The position numbers and the translations under genes are program-made. A DNA stretch of 64,000 nt from assembly GCA_022842065.1 (NCBI GenBank), contig JALHQH010000005.1:248001-312000 (forward strand). Direction: 5' to 3'. The stretch is from Caldilineaceae bacterium (lineage in GTDB: Bacteria > Chloroflexota > Anaerolineae > Caldilineales > Caldilineaceae). Every line of letters starts with the position of its first letter. Within the stretch, counting starts at the first letter, position 1. Of this stretch, positions 23,422 to 31,957 are shown one piece after another. Below the pieces are notes generated by a model that saw only the letters and a list, made by a program, of their open reading frames with translations, was not told the DNA's origin and searched no databases.

Positions 23422-23770
23422 CGCGTGGAAAGATCGATTCTAGGATTGCCCAGCGGTGTTGGGCCGTGGGTGCGAGATGAAAGGCGCAGAGCAGCTTTAC
23501 GCGCTCTGCAAATTACAAAGCTTGGCAGACAGAAAAAGCTGCCCAAGCTTTATTATACTTGGCGCTAGCCTGGATAGAAAATTTTACGCTTGCGCGGCTT
23601 CGTTGCCTAAGTAACACAACAACTGATTTGGGGAGCAACGGATTTTGGCCGTCATTGATGGGCGCACTGAGGCCAAGCAATGTGATTGAACGTCGCCCGT
23701 TTATGAAAAGCCTGCCATACACAGGCAAATTGGTTGCTACCCGGGAGCCTGTTGGGTGCCGTTGTCGTGT
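23422..23770. other. Intergenic region with hairpin, no gene
   Basis: 349 bp. It contains a hairpin AAGCTTGG-CAG/CTGCCCAAGCTT (23518-23550) and a minus-strand TATAAT (23552-23557). Open frames here are short, without recognisable motifs. The rest may be decayed sequence linked to the gene tail that follows (23771-23866). Confidence 0.5.
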
Positions 23771-23866
23771 CTACGGCCACCATTCACACACTTCCTGGAT
23801 GGCGTGGTAGATGGGGTCGGCGGCTTGGGGTGCTTCGTCGCCGGCCTGGGCGAGGATGAAGGGTAT
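23771..23866 (-). pseudogene. 3'-tail copy 1 of STAND NTPase-type gene
   Basis: Thirty-two codons encode IPFILAQAGDEAPQAA, then DPIYHAIQEVCEWWP and a TAG stop, closely matching the last residues of the NTPase gene at 25091 (MPFILSLAGDEGPQAA, then GIYHAIQEVCEWWP). Homology stops abruptly upstream. It is the preserved 3' end of a lost paralogue, about 1.3 kb from the intact gene. Confidence 0.8.
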
Positions 23867-23926
23867 TGAGATCTAGGTAGTACTCGATCTTGCGCGGGAT
23901 GGCGTTACGGCTACCGTGAAGACACA

Positions 23927-24379
23927 TTATGTGCCGACAGTGCGATCCGTATAAATCGCAGGTGGGTGTTCGCCAATGGCATAAAGTACACTCCGCAGAT
24001 TGATAAGTTCCGATCGATTCAACTGCAAGGCTACAACCGTTGCCCGGCCAATTGGCGTCAGGCCAATCAGGTGCGTACAGGGCTCATTCCAGGCAAAATG
24101 GTCACGCCATGCTTGTTGACGAGGATGGAAAAGCGGAACAGAATGGGTGGTTATCGGATCGACTGCGGTCACCTTGTTATACTTTGCACCATTGCAGCCC
24201 TGACAAACGAGCGCCAAATTTCCCGCCACCGTTTTGCCGCCGCGACTCCGCGGTATAATATGATCAACGGCAAAGGGTGACATGGAGTAACGCGCGAGAC
24301 TGGTACAGTACTCGCAGCAGGCGTAAGCTCTTTCAATCACGATCTGCTTTAGCTGGGCCGACGCACGTTCACGCGACAT
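23927..24379 (-). CDS. HNH endonuclease
   Basis: 150 residues from ATG 24379; a TTG 15 nt earlier is possible but less likely. The beta-beta-alpha-metal site is complete: CEYC (Cys22/Cys25), VDHIIPRSRGG with D39-H40, Asn54 and CQGC (Cys59/Cys62), where the Cys pairs hold a structural zinc. The C-terminal half (LIGLTPIGRATVVALQLNRS) is the tail seen in HNH proteins of cyanobacteria and Chloroflexota. It overlaps the upstream gene by 11 bp, so the two are translated together. A nuclease role in defence, mobility or repair is plausible but not shown. Flanked on both sides by copies of an unrelated gene tail. Confidence 0.9.
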   Translation of the reverse strand: MSRERASAQLKQIVIERAYACCEYCTSLARYSMSPFAVDHIIPRSRGGKTVAGNLALVCQGCNGAKYNKVTAVDPITTHSVPLFHPRQQAWRDHFAWNEPCTHLIGLTPIGRATVVALQLNRSELINLRSVLYAIGEHPPAIYTDRTVGT

Positions 24380-24773
24380 AGCGTGCTTCGGCAATGCCTA
24401 GATCGGTCATTAGTTGTGGCAGCGTGACTTGTCGCAGTTGGGCAAGCGTGATCAGGCTTTTGATCCGCGTAACGTTCCGTTGCTCCAGCAGCTGATTGAA
24501 CTGTTGCAGTTCCTGATGTTCCGCCGGTGTTAATGTTTCTGCGAGTTGTTTTTCGATTAATTGTTCATAACGGATCTGCTGCTCCACTGCTAGCCCTTGA
24601 TTGATCTGCAGCAGCAGTTCTGCTTCGCCTAGCGGCAATACCGGTGCCTGCCGGCGGGCTTGCAAGCGCAGGAGGTCCTGAACGAGATGGGTTAATTCAC
24701 TGATGGGTAATCGTTCGGCCGCCTGCACGATATTTTCGCGCAAGGGCGGCAGATTCATTTGGTTCACAGCCAT
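24369..24773 (-). CDS. Hypothetical coiled-coil protein coupled to HNH nuclease
   Basis: 134 residues, mainly helical and rich in Gln, Leu and Glu (RYEQLIEKQLAETLTPAEHQ; ELQQFNQLLEQRN), probably a coiled coil or helical bundle. No known domain is recognised; the LTPAEHQELQQF pattern recalls small proteins that stand before HNH genes in cyanobacteria. Its stop codon lies 11 bp inside the HNH gene (24369-24379), a tight coupling that suggests the two products act together, for example as a regulator, antitoxin or targeting subunit. Start ATG 24773 has only a weak ribosome-binding site. Confidence 0.7.
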   Translation of the reverse strand: MAVNQMNLPPLRENIVQAAERLPISELTHLVQDLLRLQARRQAPVLPLGEAELLLQINQGLAVEQQIRYEQLIEKQLAETLTPAEHQELQQFNQLLEQRNVTRIKSLITLAQLRQVTLPQLMTDLGIAEARYVA

Positions 24774-24888
24774 CCAATATGCCCCTTATTCCAAACCAAG
24801 CACAGTCAATACAGACAGTATTCATCTTTTATACCACAAAAGTCGTTGTCTGTGAAGACACCATTTAATCATTCCTCATTAACTCTGC

Positions 24889-24966
24889 TCATGGCCACCA
24901 CTCGCACACACTTCCTGGATGGCGCGAAAGATGGGGTTGGCGGCTTGGGGCCTTCGTCGCCGGCAG
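24889..24966 (-). pseudogene. 3'-tail copy 2 of STAND NTPase-type gene
   Basis: The segment matches the end of the intact NTPase gene at DNA level (AGDEGP, then IQEV and EWWP are readable in pieces), but has one lost base within the GPQAA codons and two extra bases in the EVCEW codons, so it no longer reads through. It stops 6 bp before a MITE-like element. Confidence 0.75.
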
Positions 24967-24971
24967 CAAGG

Positions 24972-25086
24972 CTGTCAACGGATTTTGAGAACGGATTGAA
25001 CAGAACTCATTGCATGAATCTGCGCTGTATGCAAGGGTGTGGAGCGGATTTGCCACATGGAATCCGTTCTATAAATCCGCTGACAG
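24972..25086. mobile_element. MITE-like element, 115 bp
   Basis: Terminal inverted repeats of 26 bp (CTGTCAACGGATTTTGAGAA at the left, mirrored at 25061-25086) with three to four mismatches and a non-coding middle. It separates tail copy 2 from the intact NTPase gene. No clear target duplication is seen. Confidence 0.7.
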
Positions 25087-25090
25087 CGCG

Positions 25091-28000
25091 TCACGGCCAC
25101 CATTCGCACACTTCCTGGATGGCGTGGTAGATGCCTTTGGCGGCTTGTGGTCCCTCGTCGCCGGCCAGGGAGAGAATGAAGGGCATAAGGGCGGCGAGGT
25201 CATTTAGAAATTCTGGACGTGGTCGCGCCGCCAGGAAAGACAATATTTCAGAAAAGACGAAATAGCTTTGTTCTGGTTTTTGAGAAGCCCAGATCGCTAA
25301 ATCTGGTCCAAGTGCAACTAATGCCGCAGCACGAGATTGCTCACGCTCAAGCGCGTTAGCTACTGCTAATGCTTCCCCTACTACAGCCTCTTGTTCACGT
25401 TTGGGCAAGTAGAGCGCTATTGCAATTAGCGCAGTTGCGCGGTAAAACTTAGATTTAATTGTACGAGCATCAACCAACGCTTCAGCAAGCAGTTTAGTCG
25501 GTAGATGTGGTACTAAGGAAGCTAGAGCACTAGCTTGATCCTTTTCACTCTCAATTACACGAATGGCAGCCAAGGCCTCAGCCAATACTTTGTCTTTTTC
25601 AGGATTGATCAGACGCTGTGCTAGCAAAACTAGCACAGAAACAGAGTAAGACTCATCCTCAAATCTATGCGCGATTTTTAGCGCTTCTTCCAAAAGCTCT
25701 GTAGGCAGGTTTGGTATAAGAGCAACTAGTGCCTGAGCACGGGAATAATCAGATGGAATTGTATAGATTGCACTGAATGCCTCTTCTAAAACCTTATTAT
25801 TTTTGTCCTTAGACAAGTGTGGTGCTAATGCGATGGACGCTAGGACACGTTCATACTCATTCTCAATTGTGTCTATCACTGCTAACACCTCCACCCGAAC
25901 CTTTTTTTGTTGTTCCTTAAGTAGACGAGGTGTTAACGCACATAACGCATAAACGCGTCCATAAGGGTCTTCAATTTTCCAAGCGGCATCCAATGCATCA
26001 TCTAACAGCGTATTAGGCAGATAAGGCGCAAGTACAGCTAAAACACCAGCATGATCTGTCTCATCTAGCAGCACACGAGCGCTAAAAGCCTCCTTCTGCA
26101 AATCCGCTGGCAGATGTGGAATAATTGTGTATAATGCAGCGGCACGGTCATCTACATCTTCAATTCCCTTGACGGCGGCCAACGTTTCTGCAAGTAGGTT
26201 AATAGATAAGAAAGGCACCAGTGAGACCAACACTTTGGCACGATATGACTCATCATCAATAACTTGAACGATTTTCAGCCCCTTGTCTATCATTTCTGAT
26301 CGGTCAGAATCGGGTAGGTATGGTAAGAGCGAAACTAGCAAGGAAGCCTGCGCAGATACACCCCTGACCAAACTTGATGTTTGCAATACATCTCTTAATG
26401 CCTTCTCCTGTTCGTTTTTAGATAAATACGGCATAAGTGCAACTAACGCAGAAGCGCGAACAGGTACAAACCAAATCGCTCGGGCGGCAGTCAATACTTC
26501 ATCTAGAATCATTTCTCGCTGTTGTTTAGTAAGGTGAGGTAAAAGAGAAATCAATGCAGATGGTAAGCGCCACTGATCTCTCTGTAAACGAGCACTTGTT
26601 AGTGACTCTTCTAGAATTTTCACTCGTTCTACCGCAGGTAGGTATTGTGCTAGCTTACCTAGCAAAACAATACGGTGTTGTTCATCTTCGATCATTCGGA
26701 CGACAGCTAAAGTTTTCCACAAAAAGTCAGTAGGCATATGCGGTATAAACGCAATCAATGTGGTAGCACGGTCGTAGTCGGACCTAATCGCATAAGCAAT
26801 AGCTAGAGTTTCCTCTATCAGATGGGCAGACAGGTGTGGTGCAAGTGCAGTGAGCACATTGGCAAGGGAAGATTCAGAGTGAATTACATGGCTGGCAATC
26901 AAGACCTCTTTTATAATTTCCGTTTGGTTATTCTCAGTCAGATTGGGTACCAGCGCGCCTAACGCAGCTGCTCGGGCAAATTCATCCTTAAATGCACGGG
27001 CGATGATCAATGTCTCCTCAAGTAATTCAGCCGATAGGTATGGTGCGAGTGCTACTATCATCTGTGATTGTTTTTGTTCATCTACTATAAGTCTGAGTGT
27101 TGCGAGCGCCTGTACAGGCGCTCGCAATCCTGAAGCGACTAGTTGCGCTAACAGATCTGGTGGCATATTCCTATTCAAGGTAGCGACACTTGATTTACAC
27201 AAAGCAGAGCGCATCTGCTGTACTAATGCTCCAGTCCGGCCAAGTCGATTATCATCAAAGATCTGTCTAGCCCGTTCCCAAGCCCGTTCCACATCCCTCA
27301 AAAAACCACCATAACTCACATCCACCACTTCCCATGCCAACCGCCACCCATTGCTGATCAGCGCATAAAACGCCTCTGCCGGTGCATTACTCCGTTCTAG
27401 ATGACTGGCATAATTTCGCAACAGATATTCAGGGGCCCGTTTGGGAGTAAGCTTGCCGGCATTGAGTTCACGCAAGACGAGTTCACCCCACTCTGTGAAA
27501 CGTTTGTCCAATTCCTCCTGCTGGCGTGGCAACATCTTCTCCCAAAAATAGTAACCAAACCTGGGGTGACTAAAGGTATAGCCCTGCTCTACACCATCAC
27601 CGGTAACCCAACGATTAATGTCGGTCAACCATTCGTCGATGAGAATGCCATCAGTAAATCGCTCAGGCACCAATTCGCCTAAATCGGCTTTTTTCAATGG
27701 GCCAAGTGCCGCCGATAAGAGGTTGAGTAGGTGCAATACACTCTGTTCAGTGCGTAGCGGATTGCGCCCTTCTACCTGCCACTGTGCTTTTTGACCCTTC
27801 CACCACTGTTCGAAATATTCGTGCAGACCAGGCTTTAGCTGCGCCAACTCTTCAGCATGTAGAAACGCAGCCTGTGCACCTTTCGCAAAGAGCGCATCGA
27901 CATAGAGTTTTACCAAAAGTGGATCACCCTCTTCGCTCAAACGATATAGTTGGTCAGTGACCGCTTGTTGGTTCGGCAACTTATCCAGTGGATTGCCCAT

Positions 28001-29185
28001 AGAGACGAGCGCTTCTTCCACACCAGAACGGGATAATGGGGGCAGGGTTTGCAGGCGCGCCAGCCTTGCCAGCCAGCCCAAGGTTGCTGCCCATGCCTGT
28101 GGGGTGGTCTCGCTTGCACGCAACCGTGCGGTCACCAGCACACGCAAGCCAGGAGGCGGCTCATCGCTAAAGAAACCAGCGCCAATCTGCCAATCGGTCG
28201 CTTCATCTAACCCGTCCAAGATGACGACCAACTGTTTGCCTGCAGGGACAGGACGATCCAAATAGCTTTCACAAACAGTGCGCCACTGTTCCGGTGAAAG
28301 CACGGCGCGGGTTGCCTCACTGCGATGCGCTGCCTGATGAACTTTTGCTAAACGTGCGGCCAGCGCCTCAAAAACCTCTTTTTGCGAGGCCATCTCAAAA
28401 CGAATGCTGATCGGAATAAACACAACTTCAACATCATCACGTTGCAGTAACTGCGCCATCCAGCGACAGACCAATGCCGATTTGCCACGTCCTGCTTCGG
28501 CGGCCAACAGGTAATAGGGCTGGGCGGTTGGATCATCAATCCAGCCATTGAGTTCGTCTAGTTGCGCTTGACGACCGCCAAAAGCGACTGGGTTTTCTGC
28601 AGAGCCAAGATACTCGTTGAGAAATTTACGAATGCGTCGGCCTGGGTTATAGGAAGCAACGTGAACAAGACCATCAACGATATAGTTGTTGATGGTTAAA
28701 TCGCGACCAGCAAAATTCTGAGCGCTAACATTGCCGGCATTGTAAGCTCCCCCTCCAGTTGTCACGGTTGAGCCGCTACCTGCTTGTAACACAGTCGCCA
28801 GTGTAGCCGTCAGGCGGGCAACCTCTTGGTGCAGTAACTCAATGTTGGTTGCGCTTTCTGCCGCTGCGTCTGCCATGCGCCGCATGGCTGCTTCGCTGCT
28901 ACGTTGGCGGAGCGCCTGGGCAATCCACTGCATTGCTTGCTGATTCTCAAGGTGGAAAGCGAGGCGTTCTAGAAAATGGCCCGCAAATGTTGTAAATTCG
29001 GCTCGGTAGTGGATTAGACTGTCAATGGTGAGGTGATTGAGCCAAACGTTGGTTAACTCTTCTGCTGTGGGCAGATCGGCGGCTGGTTGCAGGGTGCGCG
29101 CTAGCAGCGGGCCACCGATGTCGCGTAGAATTTCGGCAAAGTAACGCAAGTCGCGGCCAGGAAATTTTTTGGCGCTATCAGTCAA
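25091..29185 (-). CDS. Large STAND (NACHT-like) NTPase with C-terminal helical repeats
   Basis: 1364 residues are readable after an in-frame stop (29189-29191); the intact gene would start at ATG 29335 and make about 1414. Order of parts: helical N-terminus; GNVSAQNFAGRDLTINNY (about 150-170), a Gly/Asn motif common in Chloroflexota and cyanobacterial STAND proteins; Walker A AEAGRGKSA (about 230); Walker B LVVILDGLDEA (about 320); winged-helix region; then about sixteen degenerate 35-39-residue repeats (pattern RAxALxALxPxLPxxxLxEAL) from about 700 to 1330. Such proteins are signal-operated switches, several of them phage sensors (Avs-like). No known effector domain is recognised at either end. 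AT-rich compared with its neighbours; part of an island with HNH genes and tail copies. Confidence 0.88.
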   Translation of the reverse strand: MTDSAKKFPGRDLRYFAEILRDIGGPLLARTLQPAADLPTAEELTNVWLNHLTIDSLIHYRAEFTTFAGHFLERLAFHLENQQAMQWIAQALRQRSSEAAMRRMADAAAESATNIELLHQEVARLTATLATVLQAGSGSTVTTGGGAYNAGNVSAQNFAGRDLTINNYIVDGLVHVASYNPGRRIRKFLNEYLGSAENPVAFGGRQAQLDELNGWIDDPTAQPYYLLAAEAGRGKSALVCRWMAQLLQRDDVEVVFIPISIRFEMASQKEVFEALAARLAKVHQAAHRSEATRAVLSPEQWRTVCESYLDRPVPAGKQLVVILDGLDEATDWQIGAGFFSDEPPPGLRVLVTARLRASETTPQAWAATLGWLARLARLQTLPPLSRSGVEEALVSMGNPLDKLPNQQAVTDQLYRLSEEGDPLLVKLYVDALFAKGAQAAFLHAEELAQLKPGLHEYFEQWWKGQKAQWQVEGRNPLRTEQSVLHLLNLLSAALGPLKKADLGELVPERFTDGILIDEWLTDINRWVTGDGVEQGYTFSHPRFGYYFWEKMLPRQQEELDKRFTEWGELVLRELNAGKLTPKRAPEYLLRNYASHLERSNAPAEAFYALISNGWRLAWEVVDVSYGGFLRDVERAWERARQIFDDNRLGRTGALVQQMRSALCKSSVATLNRNMPPDLLAQLVASGLRAPVQALATLRLIVDEQKQSQMIVALAPYLSAELLEETLIIARAFKDEFARAAALGALVPNLTENNQTEIIKEVLIASHVIHSESSLANVLTALAPHLSAHLIEETLAIAYAIRSDYDRATTLIAFIPHMPTDFLWKTLAVVRMIEDEQHRIVLLGKLAQYLPAVERVKILEESLTSARLQRDQWRLPSALISLLPHLTKQQREMILDEVLTAARAIWFVPVRASALVALMPYLSKNEQEKALRDVLQTSSLVRGVSAQASLLVSLLPYLPDSDRSEMIDKGLKIVQVIDDESYRAKVLVSLVPFLSINLLAETLAAVKGIEDVDDRAAALYTIIPHLPADLQKEAFSARVLLDETDHAGVLAVLAPYLPNTLLDDALDAAWKIEDPYGRVYALCALTPRLLKEQQKKVRVEVLAVIDTIENEYERVLASIALAPHLSKDKNNKVLEEAFSAIYTIPSDYSRAQALVALIPNLPTELLEEALKIAHRFEDESYSVSVLVLLAQRLINPEKDKVLAEALAAIRVIESEKDQASALASLVPHLPTKLLAEALVDARTIKSKFYRATALIAIALYLPKREQEAVVGEALAVANALEREQSRAAALVALGPDLAIWASQKPEQSYFVFSEILSFLAARPRPEFLNDLAALMPFILSLAGDEGPQAAKGIYHAIQEVCEWWP

Positions 29186-29188
29186 CGC

Positions 29189-29335
29189 TTACGTTAGCGC
29201 GTGCTGAAACGCAAGCTTTTCTGGATCGCGGCCTAGTCGTTGGCGTAACCAGTCACTCAGCCCGACCGCTTCGGCCAGCGCGCCAAAGACCGTTTCGGTG
29301 ATGGCTGGAATCAGTGCCGCGAAAAGAGCTTCCAT
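29189..29335 (-). pseudogene. 5' exonic part of the STAND NTPase gene, cut off by a premature stop
   Basis: From ATG 29335 the frame encodes 48 residues (MEALFAALIPAITETVFGAL, then SDWLRQRLGRDPEK), which is how full-length relatives begin. It ends with TAA at 29189-29191 and continues in the same frame two codons later with the rest of the NTPase gene. Restart at TTG 29185, readthrough, or loss of function are possible. Confidence 0.75.
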
Positions 29336-29467
29336 CGGGGATGTACCTCAGTTGTCAATGTCAAGTAGATGAGCAAAAAACAAGTAAGCTTAGCGTAGAT
29401 GAATCGTACTTTGCCCGTTGTCGTGTGTCAAATTGTGGAACCGAGCGGTAGTGTCTATCAATCTCAG

Positions 29468-29510
29468 CGAAACAGGTGAGTAAAGTATTATACTTTGCTC
29501 ACCTGTTTCG
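29468..29510. terminator. 43-bp palindrome upstream of the NTPase gene
   Basis: CGAAACAGGTGAG (29468-29480) pairs with its complement at 29498-29510, and the inner AAAGTAT/ATACTTT also pairs; one wobble in 21 positions. It lies 133 bp before the NTPase start and 94 bp after the PhyH stop and may be a terminator or an operator. 29336-29467 and 29511-29603 hold nothing else recognisable. Confidence 0.55.
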
Positions 29511-29603
29511 TGTTGTTCTCATAGGTATGAGAAGATGGTTATGGGTTTTGATCCTATAGAAAGCGGAATTTTGCTTACACAATTTGTGGTTATGATCAAC
29601 CCC

Positions 29604-30428
29604 CTACCACGGCTTCTCCCCAATTAACTTCTCACCCAACTCAGTCAACACCGCGGTCTCATAATGGGTCTCTTCCCAGTGCCTTGCATCCACGGGGAAA
29701 CTGCCGGGTGCGGTGCGATTGCGCCAGGAGTTGACGCGCGCTTCACGCTGCGTTTCATCTTCGGGGCGGGCAGGAAACATGCTGATATATTGGGCTAGGC
29801 GCGGTCGATCCGTATTGTTGCGCCCATTGCCATGGAGCAGGCCGGTGTGCCAGATGATCAGATCACCCGCCTTGCCGCCCAGGTGTTTGACGGTCAACCC
29901 GGTGATGTCGGGGCTGCGCAGATTGGCTCCCGGCTGCTGGCGTGCGACAATCTCCGGCACGATTTTGTGCGAGCCGGGAACGCATTGAAAGCCGCCCTGG
30001 GCCTCCTCGGTGTCAGTCAAGCAGAGGACCCCTTGCACACGCATGCCAATCGGCCAGGTGAGCGGGTCAAAATCCCAGTGGATAAAACCCTGGTAATCCC
30101 AATCGGGTCGCGCCGGCGGGTTCATATTCGCCCGATCCAGGCTGACCCAGAGCTTTTCCGTGCCAAAGAGTTCACTAAAGGCTTGGTGAATGCGCGGGGC
30201 CTGGCGGTTGTTCCACAGCGACTGGTGATGATAGAAATGGGCCATCCCGGCGCGACTGTGCCACGGCGGTTGGCTATACCACGTTTCGGGATCATTACGA
30301 TCCATCTGTAGAAAGTCCCAAATGGTGTCGACCACCGCGTCCAAATCGGCTTTGGGTGCTACATCAGGCACAATCACATAGCCATTCTCTTCCCAAAACG
30401 CGTGGTCAGCTGCGCTTAAAATGCTCAT
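29604..30428 (-). CDS. PhyH-family Fe(II)/2-oxoglutarate dioxygenase
   Basis: 274 residues with a complete metal triad: H117-W-D119 (GFIHWDFDPLTWP) and H199 (LIIWHTGLLHGNGRN), plus the GGFQCVPGSHK block and a likely 2-oxoglutarate Arg in DRPRLAQY. It probably hydroxylates a small molecule. Start ATG 30428 follows AAAGGA. It stands downstream of the mannonate dehydratase gene (30569-31561) on the same strand, with an 8-nt repeat array between, in a locus for sugar-acid breakdown and sugar uptake, so a sugar-derived or related substrate is possible. Confidence 0.9.
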   Translation of the reverse strand: MSILSAADHAFWEENGYVIVPDVAPKADLDAVVDTIWDFLQMDRNDPETWYSQPPWHSRAGMAHFYHHQSLWNNRQAPRIHQAFSELFGTEKLWVSLDRANMNPPARPDWDYQGFIHWDFDPLTWPIGMRVQGVLCLTDTEEAQGGFQCVPGSHKIVPEIVARQQPGANLRSPDITGLTVKHLGGKAGDLIIWHTGLLHGNGRNNTDRPRLAQYISMFPARPEDETQREARVNSWRNRTAPGSFPVDARHWEETHYETAVLTELGEKLIGEKPW

Positions 30429-30462
30429 GAACGAGTCCTTTGTCTATGGTAGGGGAAATCGG

Positions 30463-30562
30463 TACATCGGTACATCGGTACATCGGTAGACAAGTAAATC
30501 AGTAGATCGGTAAGGATTTCCTCATCTACCGATCTACTGATTTACTGATGTACCGATTTACC
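30463..30562. repeat. 8-nt tandem repeats (GGTACATC family) with inverted block
   Basis: Units GGTACATC (three in a row from 30472), then GTAAATCA and GTAGATCG, are followed by the complementary block CTACCGATCTACTGATTTAC (30525 onward), giving a long imperfect hairpin right after the stop of the mannonate dehydratase gene. Confidence 0.85.
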
Positions 30563-30568
30563 TATCCC

Positions 30569-31561
30569 CTACACCCCACGGTTCAACAACTCCAACATCG
30601 TCACCATTTGCCCGTTGGCGAAGGCGCGACTGAGGCCGACCCAGCCGCTGTCGTTAACCATGCGTGGGACATGGTCGTCGATCAAAAAGCCCTTGAAGTT
30701 GTTTTCCTTGAGCGTCTTCATCACTTCAAACATGTTGAGGTTGCCCTCGCCGATAAAGGCTTCGCGGAATTTGGGCACGGAGCCGAGCACATCGCGGAAG
30801 TGGACATAGAAGATCTTGCCCTGCTCGGCAAAGTGGCGCAGGCCGGTCAGACATTCGTCCTTACTCATCTCCGACCAGGAGCCGACGCAGAAGTCCAGGC
30901 CGTGATTCGGGCTGTCGCCGATGGTCATGGCCCGTTGGAACGCTTCGTGGCTGCGCATGATGCGGGCAACCCCGCCCAGGGAGGGCACGGGCGGATCGTC
31001 GGGATGCAGGGCCAGTTTAATGCCCCCTTCTTCCGCCGCGGGCAGAATGCCTTTGATAAAATATTCGTAATTCGCCCACATCTCTTCATCGGTAAATTCG
31101 CGGCCATAAGCCAAAGGGGCATCCTTGGCCAACTCATAGTCAAAGGCCGTGGTCTGCGCGCCGCCACGGGCGCGGGCGGTGTTGGAGGTGCGCCAGACGC
31201 CGAGGACGACAAAGTGATAGCCGAAGATCGGGATGCCGGCGCGGCCCATGTTGCGGATCGTCTTTTGCATATTCTCGATCTGCTCATCGCGGCCGGGCAG
31301 GCCGAGCATGGCTTTGTCATAAAATTTGATCGGCACATTTTCGATGGCGTTCAGGCGCAGGCCGGCATCTTCACAGCTGGTGCGCAGCCGCACCAGATCC
31401 ATATATTCCCAACTGCTGTCGCCCGATAGATGGGGCGAGCCGTGGAACATGTTGAACTGAATGTCGTGAATGCCCGTCTGATGGGCAAAGGCAATAATCT
31501 CGTCGGTCAGTTGGTTGGCCTGACCGAGTGCAATCCGCATGGGGCGTTCGTCAAAGCTCAT
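30569..31561 (-). CDS. uxuA: Mannonate dehydratase (UxuA family)
   Basis: 330 residues with a xylose-isomerase-like TIM barrel. The family signature KLALHPDDPPVPSLGGVARI is present (metal-binding His and Asp), together with metal-site segments GLDFCVGSW, FYVHFRDV and LIDDHVPRM. The enzyme dehydrates D-mannonate to 2-keto-3-deoxygluconate in hexuronate breakdown, in the cytosol, with Mn2+/Mg2+. AAGG lies 8 nt before ATG 31561. A second, structurally unrelated mannonate dehydratase candidate (enolase type) is encoded at 34552-35766. The locus also holds a sugar ABC transporter (36020-39390). Confidence 0.88.
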   Translation of the reverse strand: MSFDERPMRIALGQANQLTDEIIAFAHQTGIHDIQFNMFHGSPHLSGDSSWEYMDLVRLRTSCEDAGLRLNAIENVPIKFYDKAMLGLPGRDEQIENMQKTIRNMGRAGIPIFGYHFVVLGVWRTSNTARARGGAQTTAFDYELAKDAPLAYGREFTDEEMWANYEYFIKGILPAAEEGGIKLALHPDDPPVPSLGGVARIMRSHEAFQRAMTIGDSPNHGLDFCVGSWSEMSKDECLTGLRHFAEQGKIFYVHFRDVLGSVPKFREAFIGEGNLNMFEVMKTLKENNFKGFLIDDHVPRMVNDSGWVGLSRAFANGQMVTMLELLNRGV

Positions 31562-31617
31562 AGGGCACCTTGATTCAATCTATGCTGGTTAAAATTGATT
31601 TGGTTGTAACTGCCACC

Positions 31618-31747
31618 CCACCCCACCCTAACCCTCCCCTGCTAAGGGAGGGAACCTGGTCTGCGCTAAGATCCTAGCCTCGCTTAGGTAACTTGGGGTT
31701 CCGGCTCAGATTCCCTCCCCAAACTGGGGAGGGTTAGGGTGGGGTGG
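31618..31747. mobile_element. MITE-like repeat with 22-bp perfect inverted ends
   Basis: CCACCCCACCCTAACCCTCC (from 31618) is repeated in inverse at 31726-31747, flanking 86 bp that include inner GGGAGGGAACC / GGTTCC and TTCCCTCCCC matches. The CACCCTAACCCTCCCC type of end is common in bacterial and cyanobacterial genomes. The rest of 31562-31957 holds no gene. Confidence 0.7.
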
Positions 31748-31957
31748 CTTGCAGGTTACTTCGCGTTGAACCGTTCCAATTGTAGCCTGTTGTGAAAGAT
31801 GGGGCAAGCAGCCCGAAAATGGGCCACATCCGAAAATTAGTGCAACTGCACTGGGTAAATTGTACAGGTGCGATCTCACAGTTTGTGATATGCTTGTATG
31901 TTATGGTGGGTGAAATTACCCAAACAAAAATCTTTGGAACAGTTGGTGATTATCCTC

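Noticed and set aside
23559..23810. Plus-strand frame of 83 codons that might be a transposase remnant
   Set aside because: No DDE or HUH motif is visible and the frame overlaps the minus-strand gene-tail copy; similarity to known transposases could not be supported.
30548..31429. 293-codon plus-strand frame opposite uxuA
   Set aside because: The product is an unstructured shadow; uxuA on the minus strand has the full family signature.
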